This document shows, in pieces, positions 51,163 through 59,542 of a stretch of 64,000 bases of DNA (positions are counted from its first letter, which is position 1; every line of letters starts with the position of its first letter). The DNA lies in contig CALOCN010000001.1 in the NCBI GenBank assembly GCA_942491735.1, forward strand, positions 1,240,001-1,304,000, read 5' to 3'. The notes under the pieces were generated by a model that saw nothing but the letters and a program-made list of their open reading frames with translations, was not told where the DNA came from and searched no databases. The position numbers and the translations under genes are program-made. Origin of the DNA: CALOCN01 sp942491735 (GTDB taxonomy: Bacteria > Eisenbacteria > RBG-16-71-46 > JABDJR01).

Positions 51163-52470
51163 CTAGTCGTAGTACTCGGTCCCCAGGTGGGTGATGAGCT
51201 CTTCACCCCGCAGGTGCCGCAGGTTGTTCTTGAGCTTCATGAGCTGGATGAACAGGTCGTGCTCGGGATACAGCCCCTCCGCGGTCATCGGGCTCTTGAA
51301 GTAGAACGAGAGCCACTCCTGGGTGCCCCGCATCTCGGAGCGCTGGGCCAGGTCCATGAACAGGGCCAGATCCAGCACGATGGGGGCGGCCAGGATGCTG
51401 TCGCGGCAGAGGAAGTCCACCTTGATCTGCATCGGATAGCCGAGCCAACCGAAGATGTCGATGTTGTCCCAGCCCTCCTTGTTGTCACCGCGGGGCGGGT
51501 AGTAGTTGATGCGCACCTTGTGGTACATGTTCCCGTAGAGTTCCGGGTAGAGCTTCGGCTGGAAGATGCTCTCCAGCACGCCCAGCTTGGACTCCTCCTT
51601 GGTCTTGAAGGACTCGGGATCGTCCAGCACCTCGCCGTCCCGGTTGCCCAGGATGTTGGTCGAGAACCAGCCGCTCACCCCCAGCAACCGCGCCTTGAAC
51701 ATGGGGCCCAGCACCGTCTTGAGCAGGGTCTGCCCGGTCTTGAAGTCCTTGCCCGCCACCGGCACGTTCAGCTCCCGCGCCATCTCCTGGATGGCCGGGA
51801 TGTCCACGGTCAGGTTCGGCGCCCCGTTGGCGAACGGCACCCGCATCCTGAGACAGGCATAGGCGTAGACCTGGCTCGGGGCGATGTCGGGGGCGTTGTT
51901 GCGCAGCCCCTCCTCGAACGCGCTCATGGTCGCATGCACCGAGGACGGCTTCTGGAACGTCTCGGTGGAACCGCACCACACCACCACCAGGCGGTCGCAG
52001 CCGTTGCTCTCCTTGAAGTTCCTGATGTCTTCCATCAGCGCTTCGGCCTTGTCCATCAGCGTTCCCTCGGTCTTGACGTTGGGGCCGTGGATGTTCTTCA
52101 CGTAGCGCTGGTCGAACACCGCCTTCATCGGCTTGATGCCGGAGAGGAACTCCTTGTGCTCGTTGAGCAGGTCCTTCTCGAGAACCCCCGCGTTCATGGC
52201 CGCGGAGTACATGTCGTCCTCGAAGATGTCCCAACCGCCAAAGACGAGGTCGTCGAGGCCGGCCAGGGGCACGAAGTCCTTGATCATGGGGGACCGATTG
52301 TCGGTCCGCTTGCCCAGGCGGATCGTTCCCATCTGGGTCAGGCTGCCGACCGGCGCGGCGCCGCTCTTGCGGATGGCTTCCACGCCGGTGAGAAACGTGG
52401 TCGCCACCGCACCCATGCCGGGGAGCAGGACGCCGAGCTTGCCGCTGGCGGGCTGGATCGTCTTGGCCAT
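51163..52470 (-). CDS. ino1: Myo-inositol-1-phosphate synthase
   Basis: A 435-residue protein of the inositol-1-phosphate synthase family, intermediate between mycobacterial and eukaryotic lengths. It has the NAD-binding start (GVLLPGMGAVAT), NIHGPNVKTEGTL, DRLVVVWCGSTET, and the core NVPVAGKDFKTGQT and GNRDGEVLDDPESF segments with catalytic lysines. It converts glucose 6-phosphate to inositol 1-phosphate, the entry to phosphatidylinositol or to inositol solutes. The ATG at 52470 has AAGGAG about 8 bases upstream. A LysR regulator is divergent 284 bp away and may control it. Confidence 0.95.
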   Translation of the reverse strand: MAKTIQPASGKLGVLLPGMGAVATTFLTGVEAIRKSGAAPVGSLTQMGTIRLGKRTDNRSPMIKDFVPLAGLDDLVFGGWDIFEDDMYSAAMNAGVLEKDLLNEHKEFLSGIKPMKAVFDQRYVKNIHGPNVKTEGTLMDKAEALMEDIRNFKESNGCDRLVVVWCGSTETFQKPSSVHATMSAFEEGLRNNAPDIAPSQVYAYACLRMRVPFANGAPNLTVDIPAIQEMARELNVPVAGKDFKTGQTLLKTVLGPMFKARLLGVSGWFSTNILGNRDGEVLDDPESFKTKEESKLGVLESIFQPKLYPELYGNMYHKVRINYYPPRGDNKEGWDNIDIFGWLGYPMQIKVDFLCRDSILAAPIVLDLALFMDLAQRSEMRGTQEWLSFYFKSPMTAEGLYPEHDLFIQLMKLKNNLRHLRGEELITHLGTEYYD

Positions 52471-52718
52471 GTTCGGATCTCCTTGAGCGCGGCTCCAAAC
52501 GCCGCGCGGAGTGGGCTGATACCGGCCGGGTCCAGGGTGGGCCCCGGGCGGTGCTGCTTGCTTCAGGTCATTTCCTGGGGAGCACAGTCCCCGGAAGGAA
52601 CCGCCTCGAAAGATGGCGCGGGGGGCGAGTTGCTTCGTCATGGTCTGGGGGGCCTCGAACCGGCTCCTCACCCTCCGCGATAGAAGGTACTCGGGAGGCT
52701 GGGGATTAGTTCACTTTA

Positions 52719-52747
52719 TTGTTCTGATGTAATTCATAAGCTATGCT
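52719..52747 (+). promoter_or_regulatory. Promoter of the LysR regulator, probably leaderless
   Basis: TTGTTC (52719-52724), 17 bp spacer, TATGCT (52742-52747), in an unusually AT-rich patch of this genome. The ATG at 52755 begins 7 bases after the -10, at the expected transcription start, and no ribosome binding site is present. Confidence 0.6.
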
Positions 52748-52754
52748 AATAACC

Positions 52755-53627
52755 ATGGATCTCAACCAGCTTGCCACCCTCGTCGCGGTCGCCGAAACCG
52801 GTTCGCTCTCCGCCGCTGCCCGGGAGCGACACATCACCCAGCCGGCGGTCAGCCTGCAGATCAAGGCCCTCGAGCAGGAACTGGGGGTTCGGCTGCTGGA
52901 CCGCCGGGGCCGCTCGACCCGGCCCACCGCGGCGGGAACCGCGGTCATTGAACATGCCCGGACCGCCCTCGACGCCGCCCGGTCGGTGCGTGCCACCGCG
53001 GCCGACATCCGCGGCGCGGTGACCGGCTCCATCCGGCTCGGGGCCACCGATGCCGCGGCGATGGAGATCCTTCCCCGGGCCTTCGTCCAGTTCCACCGCC
53101 GTCATCCCGGCATCGAGGTCTCGGTCGAGGTGCATGCCACCGGGGAACTGCTTTCCCGTCTTCGCGCCGGCCGGGTCGACGTGGCGCTGGGCACGCTTCC
53201 GGTGGATGCCCAGGACGTGGAGACGACCGTTCTCCTCACCGAACGCCTCGGGCTCGTCGCGCCCGGCGACCTGGGTCGGGCCGGTCTGCGGCAACTCCTG
53301 GAGACCCAGGCCTTCATCGCGTACCCCAGGGGATCGGTGACGCGTCGCCTTGTCGACGAAGCGTTGTCGGCCCGGGACTTCTCCTCCCGCCCCGTGATGG
53401 AGATCGGCCAGCCGGTGGTCAGTGCGCGCCTCGTCGAAGCCGGTTTCGGGATCAGCATCCTTCCCGAGTCGGTCGTTGCGGACGGGGTGGCCCGAGGCGC
53501 GGTGCGGCGCGTGGCCTGGAAGTCGTTGCGCGTCGAGCGCCAGCTTGGCCTGCTGCGCGCGCCCCACCGCCAACCGGAACCGGCCGTGCGCGCGTTTGTG
53601 GCGTTACTCCTCGGCGACCGCTCCTGA
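52755..53627 (+). CDS. LysR family transcriptional regulator
   Basis: A 290-residue LTTR. The N-terminal helix-turn-helix is MDLNQLATLVAVAETGSLS ... TQPAVSLQIKALE, and a periplasmic-binding-like co-inducer domain follows (residues 90-285). The preferred ATG at 52755 gives the standard start; an ATG at 52743 lies inside the -10. LTTRs commonly control a divergent gene, here inositol-phosphate synthase, but the neighbouring MoaD-MoaE gene 13 bp downstream is also a candidate target. Co-inducer unknown. Confidence 0.92.
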   Translation: MDLNQLATLVAVAETGSLSAAARERHITQPAVSLQIKALEQELGVRLLDRRGRSTRPTAAGTAVIEHARTALDAARSVRATAADIRGAVTGSIRLGATDAAAMEILPRAFVQFHRRHPGIEVSVEVHATGELLSRLRAGRVDVALGTLPVDAQDVETTVLLTERLGLVAPGDLGRAGLRQLLETQAFIAYPRGSVTRRLVDEALSARDFSSRPVMEIGQPVVSARLVEAGFGISILPESVVADGVARGAVRRVAWKSLRVERQLGLLRAPHRQPEPAVRAFVALLLGDRS

Positions 53628-53640
53628 TACCCTGTTTCCC

Positions 53641-54381
53641 ATGAAACTCGATGTCGTCCTGTTCGCCGCCCTTCGGGAGGCATTCGGCTCCAGCCGTCTC
53701 ACCGTCACCCTCGAAGGAGCCCCCACCGGAAGCGCACTCCGGGATCACCTGGCCCGGGAGCATCCCCGGTGGCGGGATCTCATCCACGCCTGCCGCCTTG
53801 CCCAGGGGGTGGAGTTCCTCGACGAGGACACGCCGCTTTCGGAGGGCAGCGAGATCGTCCTCATTCCGCCGGTCAGCGGGGGAGGCGACGTGGCGCCTTC
53901 CGGCGACACCGTGGAGGGGACCGCTCCCCCCCGGGTCCGCCTCACCCGGGAGCCCTTGTCCGGCGACGCGCTGAAACAGGCGGCCATTCGCCCCGGCTCC
54001 GGCGCGGTGACCCTGTTCGAGGGCACCGTCCGCACCCCCTCCATGGGAAAGGACGTCGTGCGGCTGGAGTACGAGGCCTACGAGGAGATGGCCCTGGCCC
54101 AGATGGAGCGCATCGTCACCGAGACCGAGGCCGGGTGGCCGGGTGTCCGCGCCTACCTGCACCATCGTCTGGGACCGCTGGCGGTAGGGGAGGCCAGCGT
54201 GGTGGCGGTGGCCAGCGCGCCGCACCGCGGGGAGTCCTTCGAGGCCTGCCGGAACCTCATCGAGCGTCTCAAGCACGACGTCCCGATCTGGAAGAAGGAG
54301 ATCTTCACCGACGGGACGGTCTGGGTGGGCGCGCCGGGCGAGTGCGCCCACGATGCCGAACCGGACCCGGCCGACTCCTAG
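53641..54381 (+). CDS. MoaD-MoaE fusion, molybdopterin synthase
   Basis: A 246-residue fusion. Residues 1-82 are MoaD (ubiquitin-like sulfur carrier) ending in PPVSGGG at 78-82, the Gly-Gly tail that is normally adenylated and thiocarboxylated. Residues 100-235 are MoaE, with LFEGTVRTPS, LEYEAYEEMA, HRLGPLAVGEASV, SAPHRGESFEAC and WKKEIF. Together they convert precursor Z (cPMP) to molybdopterin. In the fusion the Gly-Gly is internal, so cleavage may be needed, as in mycobacterial MoaX. The gene starts 13 bp after the LysR stop. Confidence 0.95.
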   Translation: MKLDVVLFAALREAFGSSRLTVTLEGAPTGSALRDHLAREHPRWRDLIHACRLAQGVEFLDEDTPLSEGSEIVLIPPVSGGGDVAPSGDTVEGTAPPRVRLTREPLSGDALKQAAIRPGSGAVTLFEGTVRTPSMGKDVVRLEYEAYEEMALAQMERIVTETEAGWPGVRAYLHHRLGPLAVGEASVVAVASAPHRGESFEACRNLIERLKHDVPIWKKEIFTDGTVWVGAPGECAHDAEPDPADS

Positions 54382-54388
54382 CCAACCC

Positions 54389-54476
54389 CTACAGTCCGAC
54401 CAGCAACCCCAACCGGTGCGTGCGTCCTCCCCCGGCAAATGCCTAGAGTCCGACCAGTAACCCCAACCGGTGCGTG
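54389..54476. repeat. Duplicated 3' end of the PorV-like gene
   Basis: A 34 bp segment at 54443-54476, containing the last codons and stop of the PorV-like gene, is repeated 54 bp downstream at 54389-54422 with two mismatches. Both copies encode the same terminal residues followed by a stop in the minus-strand reading. Confidence 0.85.
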
Positions 54477-55414
54477 TCGCCCAGCGCCGCCGGTTCCACC
54501 CGGAAGGCATAGTCGAGACTCAACCCCAGGAACCGGATGGCCAGCCCGAAGGTGGGTGCGCTGATGGGGTCCAGTCCCGCGTCCAGGTAGCGGTAGCCGC
54601 CGCGGAGCGCGAGCCGCTCCGGAAAGGCCCACCACTCCACTCCGCCGGCCACCCGATAGACCCCGGTGTCCCCCTCGCGCATCTCCACATCCACGCTGGT
54701 CAGCAGGGTCGGATGGAACCGCCGTGCCCAGCCCAGGGTCGCCCCCAGGGGGAGTCGCTCCGTGCTATCGAAGGCCCAGATCAACCGGGAGAAGAGGTGC
54801 GGGACCGCGAGACCGATCCGCTCCTTGCTCGACGTGCTCCAGGCGAGACCCAATCCGAAGTCGTAGCCCCAGGCCGAAACCTGGTCGAAGTCGCTCGAGA
54901 CAAGCAATCCCCGTACGGAGGCCCCGATGGCCAGGCGCTCCCCGTACCCCCAGGCTGCCCCCGCCCCGATGCTGAACTCCGTGTACCCGGCGTCGTCGAG
55001 ATCGAAGAACAGCGACTCCACCCCGAACGCATAGCCCGGTCCCGAGTGGGAGTCGGTGGTCAAGGAGACCAGTTGCCCGTCGTACTCGGGAATCTCGAAC
55101 TCCTTCTTCCACCCATAGGACAGGTACGAGCGCTTGGCCGCGCCCAGACCGTAGAGGTCCGAGTACGAGGCTTCGATCTGGTGCCCCTCCTGGAAGAACA
55201 GCGTGGCCGGGTTCCAATAGAGCCCCATCGGCTCCTCCCCGACCGCGGTATAGGCGCCTCCCATGGCGGAAGCACGCACCCCGGGATCGGCCGGGGCAAA
55301 GGCCGCGGTTCGCGTGTCCGCCGCGGCCTTGCCGGCAAACGGACCCCACCCCGTGCAACCGGCCAGGGCGGCGGCCAGGATCGCGACCGATCTGTGGAAA
55401 GTCACTTGGCGCAT
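54443..55414 (-). CDS. PorV/PorQ-like outer-membrane protein
   Basis: A 323-residue protein with a signal peptide (possible lipobox LAGC near C20). The mature start ADPGVRASAMGGAYTAVGEEPMGLYWNPA is the PorV/PorQ signature, and the rest shows the strand pattern of an outer-membrane barrel. PorV and PorQ act in the type IX secretion pathway of Bacteroidetes, where they help attach cargo at the surface. Here it may serve proteins that carry the FlgD-like sorting domain. It is the last gene of a four-gene minus-strand operon with pfkA. Confidence 0.8.
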   Translation of the reverse strand: MRQVTFHRSVAILAAALAGCTGWGPFAGKAAADTRTAAFAPADPGVRASAMGGAYTAVGEEPMGLYWNPATLFFQEGHQIEASYSDLYGLGAAKRSYLSYGWKKEFEIPEYDGQLVSLTTDSHSGPGYAFGVESLFFDLDDAGYTEFSIGAGAAWGYGERLAIGASVRGLLVSSDFDQVSAWGYDFGLGLAWSTSSKERIGLAVPHLFSRLIWAFDSTERLPLGATLGWARRFHPTLLTSVDVEMREGDTGVYRVAGGVEWWAFPERLALRGGYRYLDAGLDPISAPTFGLAIRFLGLSLDYAFRVEPAALGDTHRLGLLVGL

Positions 55415-55417
55415 GGG

Positions 55418-58114
55418 TTACCTGCGGGTAAAGACGAAGGGTTCCCGGGTCTGGCTGGTGCCGGAGCTTCCCTGGATGGTGATGACGGCGAAGTAGGGCC
55501 CGCTGTTGGTCAGCAACCCCCGATGGTCCGTTCCGTCCCAGACAATCTCGTATCGGTCGCCGGCCGGCTCGTCGAACCGGCGGATCTCGACACCATCCAG
55601 GTCGTAGATACTGACCGCCACGCTGGAGGCCGCCTCCACCAGCCGCACCTGGAACGCATCGTTCGGCTTGAAACGACTGGGGACCACGATCAACGCCCCC
55701 TCCGCCCGGTACACGGTGGTGGGGGGGGTCGCGTTGAGCGACCGGTTGCCGGCGTCATCCACCCCGAACATCCGGAACAGGTTCTCCCCGACCTCGATGG
55801 GGAAATCCGCGACGAAGGCGCTGTCGGGAAACGGCACCGCGGAAAAGCTCACCGTGACCCACACCCCCTCGTTCAACTGCGTCTCGACATACGTTGCCCC
55901 CGGAGCGATTCCGGCGACCCGGATGGTCGGGGTGTCCACCACGTAATCCTCGAGGGGATCCAGTCGGGGAGTGGGCGGACCCTCGGTGTCCAGGTCGATC
56001 AGGATGGCTTCGACCGTGCGCTCTCCGCACCCCAGATCCCCGCTGTCCATGGCGGTGACCAGGACCGGCTGGTTGCGCCGGGAGGAGTAGTCGTTCCCCT
56101 CGGAGATCGCGTAGATGATCTCGTACCTGAACACCGTTCCCGTCCGGTCGTCGGTCCGGATGATCTCCACATTGTCGGGGTTGAACTCCGAGTCCACGCT
56201 GGAGAAGTCCGCGCTGACCGTGAAGGGTCCCAGCCCGGTGAATTCGGTCTCCACCCGCACCGTGTCCCCGTTGCCGAAGGGGCCGGGGTCTCCCAGCAGC
56301 CGGGCCATGAGAAAGATCGGGGAGGTGTCCGTATAGCAGAATGTCACCGCGCCGGTCAGCCGGTCCTGGTTTCCGGCCACGTCGGAGGAACCGATCGGCA
56401 CATCGATGCCGGTTCCTTCCGCCGTCGCGTTGGTGGAACTCACCACGTAGGACACGTCATAGGTTCCGTCCCCGCGATCAAGCACCGAGACCGGGCGCTC
56501 TCCCGGAATGAACTGCGTGTCCAGGGCGCTGAAATCGAACCGAAGATCGTACCCGGGTGCGTCGTAGGTCACCCTGAACGACACCGGGTCTCCCGGTCCC
56601 ACCGGTGTGTTGGGCGCGACCGTGGTCGAGATGAACCGCGGCGGGACCCGGTCCAGGGTGGCCGGCAGGACAAAGCTCCGGGTCAGGCCCAGCACATAGC
56701 TGATGGCCCGTACCGTGACCGTGAGGTCCTGGTCCAGCACCGTCGAGTCGGGAACCCCCGGGAAGGATCCGTCCCACACGAAGGAGCGCGACCCCTTGTT
56801 CTCGACCCGCGGGCTGCGGACCTGGAGCAGGGTCGGGGTCGAGCTTCCCTCGAGCAGCACCTCGGCGAAGATGCTGACCAGGGTGCTGTCCTCGATCACG
56901 TCGTAGGAAATCGTCGTGGTGTTGAGGCCCGGGGAGAACGCCTCCGGACTCAGCTTGACGTTGTCCAGTACCGAGGCAACCAGTCCGCTGTTGTCCAGGG
57001 TCGCCGTCAACCGCGCGTCGGATACCGATCCGCACCCCTGATCGATCGCGCTGACCCGGATGGTGTACTCGCCGTCCGCGCGCGTATTGATGTCGGTGAT
57101 CGTGTACTCGATCCGGAAGGTCTGGTTCCCCAGCGCCATCACCTCGACATTCCCCGGGGAGAAGCCGCTGTCCAGGGTGCTGAAGTCCGCGCTGACGTCC
57201 AGGTCGTTGGGACTGTCGAAGGTCACTTCCAGGGCGATCCGGCTGCCGTTCTGGTAGATCGGGTTCCCGATCAGCATCGCGTTGTCGACCTGGGGCGGGT
57301 GGTTGGACAGGCACAGGGGCAGCGAGCGGGTCGACGTGTTGCCGGCCGCGTCCATGGCGCGCACCACGATGTCCAGCCCGGCCGCGTCCACCAGGTCGTT
57401 GTCGCCTGAGACCACGTACTCGTAGCGATTGCACCCATCGGTGCCCGGCACCCGAACCACGCTCCCGGCATCGTAGTTGCTGTCCAGGGCGGAGAAGTCC
57501 ACCGTCAACGACGCGGGCGTCTCCGGCAGGCACACCTCGACCCGGATCGTGTCCCCGTTGACATAGACCGCGTTCCCGGGATCGATCAGCTGCACCGTCC
57601 CGAAAACGGGGGGAGCGCGATCGATGGTCACATCCAGGGTGCGTGTCTCCGATCCCTCCCCGCCGCTTCCCACACCCAGCAACTGCACCCGATACGCCCC
57701 GTCCGGGATCGTCCCGCTCCTGCCGGTCCCGTCGAAGACGATCACCCGGACTCCCGCCCCCTGGCGCGTGAACCCCTGCAGGGTGTCGATGGGGGCGCCC
57801 CCATCCGCCGGTTCCAGCACGGCGCGCACGTCGGCGCTGTCCACTGCGATGGTGTACCGGATCTGGGTGAACTCGTTGACCCCGTCCCCGTTGGGGGAGA
57901 ACAGCGGCGGATCCGCGACCGCGCTGTCGAAGATCGGCTGGGCGCTCGCCGTCGACGGGGCGGGGAGCATCCAGGCCAGAACGAGGAGCCACACGAGGTG
58001 CGCGGCACCCAGCGATGTGGCTACGCGCAGCCCCTTTCGGATAGCGGCCAGCGTGGAAACCCGCGGACGGGAAGCTCCGGGCATGCGTCGGGGACCTGTT
58101 GTCGGTTCATTCAT
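55418..58114 (-). CDS. Large secreted Ig-like repeat protein
   Basis: An 898-residue exported protein. A long N-terminus leads to a hydrophobic signal region (LVWLLVLAWMLPAPSTASA). Then come about six to seven beta-sandwich modules of about 110 residues with the recurrent VSADFSTLDSGFSPGNVEV pattern and DRAPP/DNSG linkers. The C-terminus (IVVPSRFKPNDAFQVRLVEA ... YDLDGVEIRRFDEP ... GPYFAVITI) is a gliding-motility/FlgD-like sorting domain. It is probably a surface adhesin or stalk. The start codon of the PorV-like gene lies 3 bases after its stop. Confidence 0.75.
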   Translation of the reverse strand: MNEPTTGPRRMPGASRPRVSTLAAIRKGLRVATSLGAAHLVWLLVLAWMLPAPSTASAQPIFDSAVADPPLFSPNGDGVNEFTQIRYTIAVDSADVRAVLEPADGGAPIDTLQGFTRQGAGVRVIVFDGTGRSGTIPDGAYRVQLLGVGSGGEGSETRTLDVTIDRAPPVFGTVQLIDPGNAVYVNGDTIRVEVCLPETPASLTVDFSALDSNYDAGSVVRVPGTDGCNRYEYVVSGDNDLVDAAGLDIVVRAMDAAGNTSTRSLPLCLSNHPPQVDNAMLIGNPIYQNGSRIALEVTFDSPNDLDVSADFSTLDSGFSPGNVEVMALGNQTFRIEYTITDINTRADGEYTIRVSAIDQGCGSVSDARLTATLDNSGLVASVLDNVKLSPEAFSPGLNTTTISYDVIEDSTLVSIFAEVLLEGSSTPTLLQVRSPRVENKGSRSFVWDGSFPGVPDSTVLDQDLTVTVRAISYVLGLTRSFVLPATLDRVPPRFISTTVAPNTPVGPGDPVSFRVTYDAPGYDLRFDFSALDTQFIPGERPVSVLDRGDGTYDVSYVVSSTNATAEGTGIDVPIGSSDVAGNQDRLTGAVTFCYTDTSPIFLMARLLGDPGPFGNGDTVRVETEFTGLGPFTVSADFSSVDSEFNPDNVEIIRTDDRTGTVFRYEIIYAISEGNDYSSRRNQPVLVTAMDSGDLGCGERTVEAILIDLDTEGPPTPRLDPLEDYVVDTPTIRVAGIAPGATYVETQLNEGVWVTVSFSAVPFPDSAFVADFPIEVGENLFRMFGVDDAGNRSLNATPPTTVYRAEGALIVVPSRFKPNDAFQVRLVEAASSVAVSIYDLDGVEIRRFDEPAGDRYEIVWDGTDHRGLLTNSGPYFAVITIQGSSGTSQTREPFVFTRR

Positions 58115-58126
58115 TCGGCGGACACT

Positions 58127-59542
58127 CTATGGGGCAGTGGATGGAGAGTCAACGAAGGGCCGGGTGCCGAACGGTTGTGCGTGGGTCACCCCCCAGGGGC
58201 CGGCCATCCGGACCCATCGGGCGGTCGACAGGTAGCGCCACCAGATCTCCGAGGCCGATTCTCCGGCGTGACTCACCAGACGCAGGCTGGCTTCCCCGCG
58301 CTCCCGGTTCAGCTGGATCCGGGTCACCGTGCCGGTGAACGACTCGGGGTCGACCGGGACCTGGGTCGCGAGCGCTCCCGGGACCGGCGGCTCGGGAATA
58401 CCGGAGCGCAAGGCGTCTTCACCCAGGAATCCGCCCCACACCGCACGCCAACCTTCATGTGTCTCGACGACCCAGGCCCGGCGCAGGCCATCGGGATCCC
58501 GGCTCTGGATCTCCCGCACATGACGCCAAGCGGCTCCCGGGTAGGTGTACCGTCCCGGAGCCATCCAGGCCCACACCTGCTCGGGTTCCCCGGGATCACA
58601 GCCGCAGGACTCCGCGCGCACCGGAGCCCGGGTCGCCGACCAGGTGGTCCGGAACGTGGTCACCCCCGAATCGGCGTCCGGGACCGGGGTACTGCCGATC
58701 TGAATCACGTGAAGCTCTCCCTGGGTGTTGAGGTGCCACAGGCGGCTTGCGCCATCCCACAGCAGGGCGGCCGGCATTCCCAACATGAAGGTCTCCAGCC
58801 GGTGCCCCTGCCCCACCAGGGCGACCTCCTTGGTCTCTCCGCCGTAGTCCCGGCGGTGCTCCATGGCGATCACCGCCCAATGAAGGGAATCAGGGGATAG
58901 AACCCAGCCTCGAACCTCCAGGTTCCGTCGAAGGAGCCACTCCACCCCGGCCGCGTCCCGCGAATGGAGGTCGTAGAGAAAGATGCCCGGCTTGCTCTCG
59001 TACTCCGCATCCGAGAGAAACACCGTGGATCCGCCCGCCCCGCTCCAGTAGCGCTCCGGGAACACGTAGATCTCGTCGGTGAGAACCGGGGCCACCCGGG
59101 GGGTCACTCCCGGGGCACCGGGCCAACTGTCCGGGGCCCGGCCGGCCACGGTGGTTCCTTGCCCCTTCCATCGCTGGAACGAGATCTGTCGACCCGAGGA
59201 GAACGTGAGCACCCCGGCCAGGGTGGCCGCGTACACCGTGTCCCCGTCACCCCCGGCCAGTCCCCGGATGGGACCGCCGCTCCACAGCAATCGGCCCTTC
59301 CCGGGATCCAGACAGAGGGTGTCCACCCAGGCGCTGCCCGAATCCGTGGCGAGGAAGGTCACCTGTCCCGACTCGGGGCACGCGGTGAGGCGGGAGAACT
59401 GGATTGCCCCCGCCCGGGACTCCGCTACCCCGACCCCCAGCAGTCCGACCAGCCCCAACAGGACTCCCAGTCCCTTGCCGAGCCGCCCGCCGCGTCCCAT
59501 GCCGGGCGATCCCGCATTCCCTGTATTCGTCACACCGCTCAC
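58127..59542 (-). CDS. Exported protein of unknown function
   Basis: A 471-residue protein from a GTG at 59542 that overlaps the pfkA stop as GTGA. A signal peptide-like core lies at about residues 26-44. The mature part has WD/propeller-like tetrapeptides (IYVFPERYWSGAGGSTVFLS, LSPDSLHWAVIAME) but no confident family. It is between pfkA and the Ig-repeat protein in the same operon, so a link to surface structure is possible but unproven. Confidence 0.68.
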   Translation of the reverse strand: MSGVTNTGNAGSPGMGRGGRLGKGLGVLLGLVGLLGVGVAESRAGAIQFSRLTACPESGQVTFLATDSGSAWVDTLCLDPGKGRLLWSGGPIRGLAGGDGDTVYAATLAGVLTFSSGRQISFQRWKGQGTTVAGRAPDSWPGAPGVTPRVAPVLTDEIYVFPERYWSGAGGSTVFLSDAEYESKPGIFLYDLHSRDAAGVEWLLRRNLEVRGWVLSPDSLHWAVIAMEHRRDYGGETKEVALVGQGHRLETFMLGMPAALLWDGASRLWHLNTQGELHVIQIGSTPVPDADSGVTTFRTTWSATRAPVRAESCGCDPGEPEQVWAWMAPGRYTYPGAAWRHVREIQSRDPDGLRRAWVVETHEGWRAVWGGFLGEDALRSGIPEPPVPGALATQVPVDPESFTGTVTRIQLNRERGEASLRLVSHAGESASEIWWRYLSTARWVRMAGPWGVTHAQPFGTRPFVDSPSTAP

